DNA of 18,773 nucleotides from NCBI RefSeq assembly GCF_003459245.1, contig NZ_QRVG01000032.1, forward strand, positions 1-18,773, read 5' to 3'. Positions within the stretch are counted from its first letter, which is position 1. Each line of letters begins with the position of its first letter. A program made the translations under genes and the position numbers. This stretch comes from Collinsella sp. AF23-2 (lineage in GTDB: Bacteria; Actinomycetota; Coriobacteriia; Coriobacteriales; Coriobacteriaceae). The notes beneath the pieces were generated by a model that did not search any database, was not told the origin of the DNA, and was given only the letters and a program-made list of their open reading frames with translations. Positions 12,746 through 18,773 of the stretch are shown one piece after another.

Positions 12746-12865
12746 GGGGCCCGCATCGCTGCAGGCCCCTACAGGTGGGCGATATTCTACGCCTTGCGGC
12801 ACCCCGTCGCCCACGGAGGTTAAACGTACACGTAAGCCGTACTCTGAAAGCCGCGGCTTCCGGCA
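12746..12865 (-). ncRNA. Candidate antitoxin RNA leader of the TenpN-like toxin
   Basis: Between promoter and toxin, GTGGGCGA (12775-12782) pairs with TCGCCCAC (12807-12814) around an inner GCC-TTGC-GGC. GGGGCC (12746-12751) pairs with GGCCCC (12764-12769) next to the toxin, as a terminator-like attenuator would, but without a T-tract. AAGCCGCGGCTT (12848-12859) is a 12-base palindrome at the start. I do not see the clear tandem repeats of 30-45 bases normally found in TenpI antitoxins, so the RNA may have a single unit or very diverged repeats. Confidence 0.45.
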
Positions 12866-12870
12866 AGTAG

Positions 12871-12879
12871 TTTATACCA
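12871..12879 (-). promoter_or_regulatory. Extended -10 promoter of the toxin-antitoxin unit
   Basis: On the minus strand TGGTATAAA is an extended -10 box. A TTGAAA at 12891-12896 is only 14 bases upstream, too close for an ordinary -35 box. The toxin ATG is about 150 bases downstream. Confidence 0.5.
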
Positions 12880-12949
12880 CGAAAGGTCGCTTTCAATGCG
12901 CATAGCTCGCAAAATAACACTCGCTGGGCCGTCACCCTTGGCAGTTACC

Positions 12950-13031
12950 CTCCAATCTTCATTGGAGTCAGCAGGTCAATTCATATAGTCATGGGGGTTT
13001 ATCCTAAAGAGAATCTATTTTATACCCCCAT
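12950..13031. repeat. Two hairpins between the toxin unit and the restriction operon
   Basis: CTCCAAT-CTTC-ATTGGAG (12950-12967) is a perfect 7-bp stem with a tetraloop. ATGGGGGT (12991-12998) pairs with ACCCCCAT (13024-13031) around 25 bases. The second lies 15 bases after the end of the last small ORF of the restriction operon and could help end its transcript. Neither has a long T-tract. Confidence 0.5.
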
Positions 13032-13045
13032 AACCAAAGAATTTC

Positions 13046-13063
13046 CTATTCCCACTCGATAAC
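13046..13063. repeat. Direct repeat flanking the HEPN-YjdF-TenpN block, right copy
   Basis: CTATTCCCACTCGATAAC is the partner of 9681-9698. On the minus strand it is the 3' end of the small ORF ending VIEWE. Confidence 0.55.
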
Positions 13064-13201
13064 AAGATCCGCAGGTAGAAGTGTAGTCCAGTTATTTGCA
13101 CCACAAATTAACAGGCGTTTCTTCAACTGAATTTGGTCCTCATTTGGTCCCCACGCATAAAACTGAAAGGCCGATTCAAGATCTTTAATCAACTGGATCA
13201 T
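13046..13201 (-). CDS. Small protein of unknown function, last ORF of the restriction operon
   Basis: A 51-residue ORF from the ATG at 13199-13201, preceded by CCAAAGG, overlaps the end of the previous ORF by 17 bases. An upstream ATG (13235-13237, MRNIVGSN) is also possible. The sequence MIQLIKDLESAFQFYAWGPN and the end DLVIEWE give no family I know. The frame is AT-rich compared with the restriction genes. It may be a real coupled gene, or the C-terminal piece of the preceding protein after a frameshift, since the frames overlap without a gap. Confidence 0.4.
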   Translation of the reverse strand: MIQLIKDLESAFQFYAWGPNEDQIQLKKRLLICGANNWTTLLPADLVIEWE

Positions 13202-13685
13202 CCTTTGGTGGGCATTTGACCCAACGATATTTCTCATCGTCAAGGCGCGCGGCCAACTCATGGCAATCTCTATAGCGCAATGCTATAGGTTTAGGGAAAA
13301 GATCGTCTTTTACGGAAGCAATCAACTCGTGAGGCGCATTGTTGTCTATCAGCGAAATCATTGCAAGAACATATCCGCTATAAAGACCGTCCACATAACC
13401 CGTTTGGTGCAAATTTTCAATAAGTAAATCATTTGGCAAGCCGCCATATCCACTTGGCAGTAAGCCTTCTTCTACGAGCTGAGAAGACCATAGGGAGATA
13501 ATCTCATCCTCGTCTTTCTTGCTAAGTTTTCCTAGAATATCATCAATATCAATGCCCTGAACTTTATCGTTAAGGTATGCGAACAAAATCCGAATGAGGG
13601 CCTTGGCCATCGAAGACAACTCGCGATTGATTTCTTCCTTTACCTCACTAGCGACTCCGTCGCCCAATTTTGTTTCTTTATTCAT
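13185..13685 (-). CDS. Unknown protein downstream of the restriction genes
   Basis: The protein has 166 residues from the ATG at 13683-13685 (MNKETKLGDG), with AAGGATAAAGG upstream. The frame runs on to 13751, but the extra residues look non-coding. The composition is mostly helical and acidic (EEINRELSSMAKALIRILFA, LGKLSKKDEDEIISLW) with no signal peptide or membrane segment. AT content is clearly higher than in the methyltransferase and helicase genes. It is in the same direction as those genes, about 250 bases after the helicase. Function is unknown; by position it may be an accessory part of the defence island. Confidence 0.6.
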   Translation of the reverse strand: MNKETKLGDGVASEVKEEINRELSSMAKALIRILFAYLNDKVQGIDIDDILGKLSKKDEDEIISLWSSQLVEEGLLPSGYGGLPNDLLIENLHQTGYVDGLYSGYVLAMISLIDNNAPHELIASVKDDLFPKPIALRYRDCHELAARLDDEKYRWVKCPPKDDPVD

Positions 13686-13754
13686 ATCCTTTATCCTTCC
13701 TAGCGGCATGTCCCGAAGCAATATGCTCCGACTCGTCAACAAAGGAAGCACTTG

Positions 13755-13961
13755 CTAAGCAAGCGCATACCCCCTCTTGAAACGCTCGTCAAAGGGGCAG
13801 AAATCGCTATAAAAATGGCCGTCAATAAGCTGTGAACCATTCGATTGACGTATCGACCGCCTTGATTCCTCGTTTTCCTCCTTTGTTGTTTTGTGTAGCC
13901 CTAAACTGAACACACTTCGGAGTCGGTATCCAATCAATCTTCTATTGGTAGTCGTTTGCAT
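13755..13961 (-). CDS. Small unknown protein overlapping the end of the helicase-nuclease gene
   Basis: A 68-residue ORF starts at an ATG (13959-13961) inside the last codons of the helicase gene, in another frame. Its C-terminal part (GSQLIDGHFYSDFCPFDERF then KRGYALA) reads like real protein, whereas the N-terminal part is basic. A good ribosome site, AAAGGAGG, lies within it near 13880, without an ATG at the right distance. The true start could therefore be a rare codon there. No family is recognised. Confidence 0.35.
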   Translation of the reverse strand: MQTTTNRRLIGYRLRSVFSLGLHKTTKEENEESRRSIRQSNGSQLIDGHFYSDFCPFDERFKRGYALA

Positions 13962-16851
13962 ACGAACTATAGAAGAGCGCCTTGCAATCGACATCGCTGT
14001 AGCCCATAACGGCATCCTGCACATCGGCGCGCAAGAGGTTAAGCACCTTGTATACGCCCCCTCCCATGTCCCCAACGAAAAGCACCTGCTTAAACACGTC
14101 GGGATACTCACGTAGATAGGCAACGTACCCCCTGAGCTTGGCAAGCGTGTCACTGAGGAAATCTCCGTGCGGGTCGACGATCGACGGTTTGATTGTCCCG
14201 TCACCGTCCTTCACGAAGAAGAGGAAGTCTGGATGCAGGGCCTTGCGTCCCACCGAAGACATGTACGGAATCGAAAACGCCTTGGCAGACATGCTGCCCG
14301 ACGGATTGCGATAGAAGGCAACCGTGCGATTCTTTGCCAATTCGTTCCTAACGATATAGTCTTCCGCCGGGTTCAGGTCGAGCGGGCAGAGGCCGTCCTC
14401 TTTCTGCACGATATGGCACGGATACTTAGCGAAGTCATCCGACGTGCTGGCAGACGTGGGCCACTCTATCTTTGTGAGGCGCTTGCCTTCGGTTTCACGG
14501 GCCAGCTCGTCGTAACGCTGCTTTGCCGAGTCGTTAAGGTAGTCATAATCGCCAGATCCATCGACCTTATCGAAGTATTCCTTTCGGCATTGAGCCGCCC
14601 AGCCCTCGAGCGCATCAACGATGGCCTGCGTGCGCACCGCTGCGGCAAGGCGCAGGTCGCACTCGGGGCGCCCAAGCTCCTTGAAGTTGACGCGACGATA
14701 CTCATTCGCAAACTCCTTAGTGAAATGTATGTCGGCGTCGCGGGCGGCCTTTCTGAGGCCCTCGGCGTCCGTGCGGGCTTCCTCCTGCTCCTGGTCCTCA
14801 GTCTCGTTGAGCTTGTCGAGCGTGATCTTGACGGTCTCGGCAACCTCTACGTCGTGTTTGGCTTCGCGGTACTCGTCCTCGTTAGCAACGATGTATCCCT
14901 TGAGCTTCTGGACGAACTGTTTTTTCACGTCGGCCGCGGCATTGACATCGAGGCCAGTCTCGACAAGCAGAGTCGCCGTCTTAACCAGGCTCTGGAATTC
15001 GTTTCTAGCCTTCTTCGGAATGCGCTGGACGGGGATGGAATCGAAGGCTGTGCGGATGCCTTGCCACTCCTGATGCGTGAAAGACTGCTCGCGTTTGGTG
15101 GGCGGCTTGGGCTTTGCCATGGGCACGGGTTTTACGACCGAGACGGGCTGGGTCGGCTCGGTCTGTGTGGAACTTGGCTCAGGTGTCGCAGGTTGCTGCG
15201 GGGCAGACGCTGCAACGTAGTTGCCCGTTGTGGGCTGAGGCGCCAGCTCCGCTTCTGGCGCCGGGACGTCGACGGGCCTGACCGCCGAGGCAAGCGAGGG
15301 CTGCGTTCCCTGCATGTCCAACGGCTCCTGAATCGCGATGCCGGCAAGCGGCGCCTGGTAGCCGGGTTGTGCCTGCCGCGCCGCCTCGATGGCCTTCTCG
15401 TTCTCCTCGTACGCCTTGAGCTCCTGTTGGTAGTCGGCTTCGGACTTGGGCGCAGCCGCCGTGATAGTCACGGGGTTGAGAACGATGTTCTGCTTGCCAA
15501 TGGAGCTCTCGCCCATGTCGTCCTTGCGGCCCATGAGGTAGTCGACCACGTCCTGAGTGCTCTCGGGATTGAACTGGGGCAGGTAGCAGGCGACGGAGTT
15601 CAAAAGATCATCGGATTCGATGCGCCGCGCAAGTGGAGTGCGTACCATACGTCCCACGAGCTGCGCGATATAGGTCGAGTCCGAACGCCTGCGCTGCGAG
15701 AAGATGACTTCCGCTCGCGGGCAGTCCCATCCGTTGGAGACAGCCTCCTTGGCGAAGAGCACGCGAATGCGCGAGGTGTCCTGAACGAACTCGGGCTCGA
15801 CATAGGGGATGAGGTATTTTCCCGCCGCGATGTCCTTATGCTCGCCGAAGACGTTGGCGAACGACATCGCCTCGGAAAGGCCGGGGACCAGGCCCGTGAT
15901 CTGGTCGCACATCTCAGCCAGGGCCGAGCTGCTCACGTTGTCCGCCGCTTGGATGAGCAGCAGCGGGTTGACGGGACTCTCGCCCTCGCGGGCACAGTAC
16001 TCGTCCCACTCGCGGCAGGCCAAGGCATAGCGCTCGCACGCCATAGTGAGATACTGGTGCTCGACTGGGTCGTCCTTCTCTGGTACGCGCAACTCGATGA
16101 TGTCCTTGAGCAGACCTGACTCCTGGACCTCGCGAGGGGTCACAGCGACCTTTGGCATACGCACGCGATCGGCGCGCTGGTCCATGGCTGCCTCGAACCT
16201 CTGCGGTGTGGCGGAAATCCCGACGACGACGGGCATCGCGGCCCGGCCATCAAGCCCATCAATAAGGTTTGCGTAGATAGTCGCCGTGCCGCGCTCGCTC
16301 GAGGCATTGGCGCCCAAGCCGCGGTGTGCCTCGTCGATGAACAGGTAGAGGTTGCGCTCGGGGTCCCTGATGGTGCGGTCAAGGATGTCCCAGAACATAC
16401 GCCCGGAATTGGCCTCACCACCTTTGGTGAGCAGGCCATTCTTGCTGAGCAGGTCCTTGCTGAGGAAATAAACGTGACGGGGCTCGAGAATATCGTGCGC
16501 GGCTCCGAAGTCGTTGGTAATCGTGACCAGATGGCGCCTATCGAGAACGCTGTCTGCGAGCTTGTCCGACACATTGGAGAAGCGCACGCCCGTCTGCTCG
16601 TTCAGGCTCGGGGAATCAGAGAGCCAAAGGACCACGGCGTTCTCGTCGGGAATGAGGCCCAGATCGTCGTCTCCGAAGAAGAGCGCTTCGATGGCTGCCG
16701 CGCACATGACCGTCTTGCCCGAGCCCGTGGGAGATGCGAGGCACACCGAAGACAGTTCGCCGTCCCGCTCATAGCGGCGACGCATCGACTGCAACCTGTT
16801 TGCCAAGGCAGCGACAGCCCCGGCCTGGAATTCCTTAAGTTCGACCCTCAT
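13942..16851 (-). CDS. Type III-like restriction subunit: DEAH helicase with degenerate PD-(D/E)xK nuclease region
   Basis: The protein has 969 residues. Helicase motifs are clear: Walker A SPTGSGKT (40-47), DEAH in FIDEAHRG (171-178), SAT in GISATPQ (211-217) and QLVGRMVRTP (397-406). Residues of about 495-590 are a proline/glutamine/alanine-rich linker rarely this long in the family. The C-terminal nuclease region has PDF (874-876) and then SIVDPHGDFLSD, with D893-P-H in place of the usual E-x-K, and a lysine further on (LAKLRG). From memory that DPHG form recurs in a subset of these proteins. The ATG lies three bases after the methyltransferase stop, so the two are translationally coupled. 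Together they should cut unmodified foreign DNA in an ATP-dependent way. Related BREX-like or stand-alone roles are possible. Confidence 0.85.
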   Translation of the reverse strand: MRVELKEFQAGAVAALANRLQSMRRRYERDGELSSVCLASPTGSGKTVMCAAAIEALFFGDDDLGLIPDENAVVLWLSDSPSLNEQTGVRFSNVSDKLADSVLDRRHLVTITNDFGAAHDILEPRHVYFLSKDLLSKNGLLTKGGEANSGRMFWDILDRTIRDPERNLYLFIDEAHRGLGANASSERGTATIYANLIDGLDGRAAMPVVVGISATPQRFEAAMDQRADRVRMPKVAVTPREVQESGLLKDIIELRVPEKDDPVEHQYLTMACERYALACREWDEYCAREGESPVNPLLLIQAADNVSSSALAEMCDQITGLVPGLSEAMSFANVFGEHKDIAAGKYLIPYVEPEFVQDTSRIRVLFAKEAVSNGWDCPRAEVIFSQRRRSDSTYIAQLVGRMVRTPLARRIESDDLLNSVACYLPQFNPESTQDVVDYLMGRKDDMGESSIGKQNIVLNPVTITAAAPKSEADYQQELKAYEENEKAIEAARQAQPGYQAPLAGIAIQEPLDMQGTQPSLASAVRPVDVPAPEAELAPQPTTGNYVAASAPQQPATPEPSSTQTEPTQPVSVVKPVPMAKPKPPTKREQSFTHQEWQGIRTAFDSIPVQRIPKKARNEFQSLVKTATLLVETGLDVNAAADVKKQFVQKLKGYIVANEDEYREAKHDVEVAETVKITLDKLNETEDQEQEEARTDAEGLRKAARDADIHFTKEFANEYRRVNFKELGRPECDLRLAAAVRTQAIVDALEGWAAQCRKEYFDKVDGSGDYDYLNDSAKQRYDELARETEGKRLTKIEWPTSASTSDDFAKYPCHIVQKEDGLCPLDLNPAEDYIVRNELAKNRTVAFYRNPSGSMSAKAFSIPYMSSVGRKALHPDFLFFVKDGDGTIKPSIVDPHGDFLSDTLAKLRGYVAYLREYPDVFKQVLFVGDMGGGVYKVLNLLRADVQDAVMGYSDVDCKALFYSSYANDYQ

Positions 16852-16853
16852 AT

Positions 16854-18650
16854 TTACCTCACCGCATCCTCGGCGGCAATCTTGAATGATTGCAGATAGT
16901 TCTCGTAAAGACGGACCATGTCGAGTCCGGGGAGCTGGGCCCTGACCCCAGCGAAGCGCGCCGTATCGTCGGTGATCACAAACGCGCAGACAACCTCGGG
17001 ACTGCCCTTAAGTGCCTTGACAAAATCGCCGACGGCGGCGAAATCGAAGAGCACGGCATAGGTGTCGGAGATGGCGTAGCCCGGCTCCTCATGCTCGATG
17101 ACGCGTCCGCGGGCGCCGGCGCGCAGCCACAACAAAGGTGCGATCTCCTCAAACGCCACACCAAGCTCAACGGCATCGGGGTCCTCGTAGGTGAGGTCGA
17201 AGAAGACCGCGTTCTCCTCGAACCCGTCGGCCATGGGGAACTCGTCCGTAAATTTATAGTCGCCCTTGATGGGGTCACCCGCGGGCGTCTTGCCCGTGAT
17301 GGCCGCCGTGAGACGCGGCTTGGTTATGTACTGGCAAATGCCCTGAGCTTCCCACTCGGGATCGCCTTGGCGCAGACCTCGTTTAATTAACCTTTTCGCT
17401 TCTTCATCGGAGACTTCGTTGTTTGTAACGCTGATGGACCTGCGATGGCCTTCGTCTAGATTATTTAGTCGCATGACGGCATGTGCCGTTGTGCCTGAGC
17501 CGGAAAAGAAGTCAACCACAAGAGCATTAGGCTTGTCTGCGACGAAAAAACGAATGGCGTCTTCGACAGCATAGAGAGATTTGGGGAAAGGAAACTTGCG
17601 ATCAGGCATCATTGAGAGGAGTAAACGCGACCCGTAGTACGTTGCGTTGTGAGAGGGAATATCCCATTGACTTCCAGGGATATATCCTTGCTCGCTAGCG
17701 TTTTCATCCGGTATTACTGAACCGTCCGCTCGGCGACCAACAATAGCGACCTCGCCAGATTCGATTTTTTTGACCTCTCCAGCCTTGAGATAGGTTAGAC
17801 GCATTCCTTTCTCTGTTAGCTTTCCGAGTTTCACAAATCCGCGTTTGTAGAGAGAGCGCAGCTTGGCGGGGCTCACTTGCCAATTGCCCTCGACTCCATT
17901 CGCCTTTATTGGCCATATTACGCGGGTGCCCGGAAGTGGGAGTATGCTATCGCGCGGCGTATCTGGGGCAACGGGCTCTCCGATTTCAACGATATGACTG
18001 CCGTCTTCCGCTACATAGATGGGATAAAAAAGGTTGGGCCTGTCGACGCGGCGTGAATTGGTGCCAGCTCTGGCGAGCTGATTCCAAGTCAGAATTTGTT
18101 TTTTATTCTTCACTTTTCCGTGCCATTCGTCTGGCAAGACAAGTTTGCGCGGTGCGGCGGATCCGAACATGACGAAAAACAAGTATTCATTGCTGCGGGA
18201 AAAAGAGTCCCCGCGTGATACGCCGGCAGAGTTAATAACACTGCTGATCATTTGAATTCGCTCTCCGGGAAATACGTTTTCCAGCAGCAAACCCAGTCTC
18301 AGGTATTCTTTCTCATCGATTGTGACGATAAGTACGGAATCGTTGGGATTGAGCAGCTGCTTGGCGAGCTTGAGGCGACGCTCCATGAAGGCGAGCCATT
18401 TGGAGTGACGATAGGCGTCGGAGCCGTCGACGTAATCGTTGTTATATTTCCAGTCGCGGGCACCGGTGTTATAGGGTGGGTCAATATATATACAGTCCAC
18501 TTTGCCTGCATAGGCAAAGGCCAAGGCTTCAAGAGCATGGTAGTTTTCGCCGTTAATGACTACTTGATAGGGCTTATCGCCACCGCGCTCGACACGCCCA
18601 GTCTCTTTGAGGCCAGCATAAATCGGCTGGTCATATTCAGCAACAGGCAC
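16854..18650 (-). CDS. Type III-like adenine-specific DNA methyltransferase, probably 5'-truncated
   Basis: The GTG at 18648-18650 gives 598 residues. The frame stays open without a start codon to 18737, where it meets the terminal repeat and its TAA, so the natural N-terminus is probably lost. Motif IV is IDPPYNTG (56-63, DPPY at 57-60), followed by DWKYNNDYVD and SKWLAFMERRLKLAK. Motif I FSGSGTT (382-388) comes after it, the order of beta-class N6-adenine (or N4-cytosine) methyltransferases. Between them lies the variable target-recognition region (about 160-340), where SRGDSFSRSNEYLFFVM and the CXX-less AGTNSRRVDRP part are recognisable. The missing part precedes GENYHAL (34-40), which is the start of the conserved core, so catalysis may survive. 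It should modify the same site that the helicase-nuclease tests. Confidence 0.82.
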   Translation of the reverse strand: MPVAEYDQPIYAGLKETGRVERGGDKPYQVVINGENYHALEALAFAYAGKVDCIYIDPPYNTGARDWKYNNDYVDGSDAYRHSKWLAFMERRLKLAKQLLNPNDSVLIVTIDEKEYLRLGLLLENVFPGERIQMISSVINSAGVSRGDSFSRSNEYLFFVMFGSAAPRKLVLPDEWHGKVKNKKQILTWNQLARAGTNSRRVDRPNLFYPIYVAEDGSHIVEIGEPVAPDTPRDSILPLPGTRVIWPIKANGVEGNWQVSPAKLRSLYKRGFVKLGKLTEKGMRLTYLKAGEVKKIESGEVAIVGRRADGSVIPDENASEQGYIPGSQWDIPSHNATYYGSRLLLSMMPDRKFPFPKSLYAVEDAIRFFVADKPNALVVDFFSGSGTTAHAVMRLNNLDEGHRRSISVTNNEVSDEEAKRLIKRGLRQGDPEWEAQGICQYITKPRLTAAITGKTPAGDPIKGDYKFTDEFPMADGFEENAVFFDLTYEDPDAVELGVAFEEIAPLLWLRAGARGRVIEHEEPGYAISDTYAVLFDFAAVGDFVKALKGSPEVVCAFVITDDTARFAGVRAQLPGLDMVRLYENYLQSFKIAAEDAVR

Positions 18651-18732
18651 GACATCGTTGACGGCAACGGAGCGGGGCTCGCATTCGTTTTCGTCATATG
18701 AGGGCGATTGATATGGCTTTAGATCAGCAACC

Positions 18733-18772
18733 CCCCATTACAGTCTGAAATAGGCCATCGATAAATTTCGAT
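18733..18772. repeat. Terminal inverted repeat, right copy
   Basis: Exact reverse complement of 1-40. Its inner edge interrupts the methyltransferase frame, mirroring the interruption of the sirtuin on the left. Its outer end CATCGA-TAAATT-TCGATG is a 6+6 inverted repeat. Confidence 0.8.
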
Positions 18773-18773
18773 G

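Noticed and set aside
13755..14204. Full 149-codon version of the small ORF after the helicase gene
   Set aside because: Its first 81 codons are antiphase to the helicase coding sequence. Only the part from 13961 to 13755 is kept as a candidate.
14167..16119. 650-codon open frame on the plus strand opposite the helicase gene
   Set aside because: It is antisense to the clear helicase motifs in a GC-rich gene, and its translation is leucine/arginine/valine-rich with no domain. It is a mirror of the real frame.
1..18773. tRNA or rRNA genes
   Set aside because: No CCA-ended cloverleaf or rRNA segments were recognised on either strand.
1..18773. Phase-variable inversion system using the terminal repeats
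   Set aside because: No recombinase gene is present in the window and the repeats are at the very edges, so the flanks cannot be judged.

Overview
The window looks like accessory DNA from a gut actinobacterium of the Coriobacteriia (Collinsella/Eggerthellaceae type). The evidence is the generally GC-rich coding, codon use, and family content: a class M sirtuin, a radical SAM mobile pair, a YjdF riboswitch gene and a type III-like restriction system. This placement is an inference; there is no rRNA or housekeeping marker. Both ends carry the same 40-bp sequence in inverted orientation, and each cuts into a gene (a sirtuin on the left, a methyltransferase on the right). The segment is therefore probably bounded by two ends of one mobile element, or by an assembly break at such a repeat.

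Layout. (1) 1-4666: the 3' end of one sirtuin, overlapping an intact class M sirtuin (SirTM). Then a TetR regulator facing an unknown small ORF and a radical SAM mobile pair (A broken by an in-frame amber codon, B intact), then a 5'-truncated second copy of SirTM. The two SirTM copies are direct repeats with a 353-bp identical core. (2) 4663-6576: a MerR regulator divergent from a flavodoxin-like reductase and a carboxymuconolactone decarboxylase-cupin protein, with a MerR-type operator between them. (3) 6577-7358: degraded intergenic DNA with a sortase B remnant, then two palindromes resembling DtxR/IdeR iron boxes. (4) 7359-9652: three SAM-dependent methyltransferases in an operon. (5) 9653-13045: an Abi_2/AbiF-like HEPN protein followed by two tandem copies of a two-hairpin RNA with its own promoter; a YjdF protein behind a riboswitch; and a TenpN-like type III toxin with a structured leader. 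An 18-bp direct repeat (17/18) flanks this block. (6) 13046-18737: an operon on the minus strand with a DPPY-class DNA methyltransferase, a DEAH helicase-nuclease and three small AT-rich unknown ORFs.

The right half is best read as a defence island. Two of its systems seem to use RNA as the controlling partner: the HEPN protein with tandem hairpin RNA, and the TenpN toxin with an upstream RNA. They sit next to a restriction-modification system. The left half is a patchwork of mobile cassettes (rSAM pair, methyltransferases) and redox/ADP-ribosylation genes. The most interesting element is the HEPN gene with the duplicated, covarying hairpin RNA at 11084-11312.
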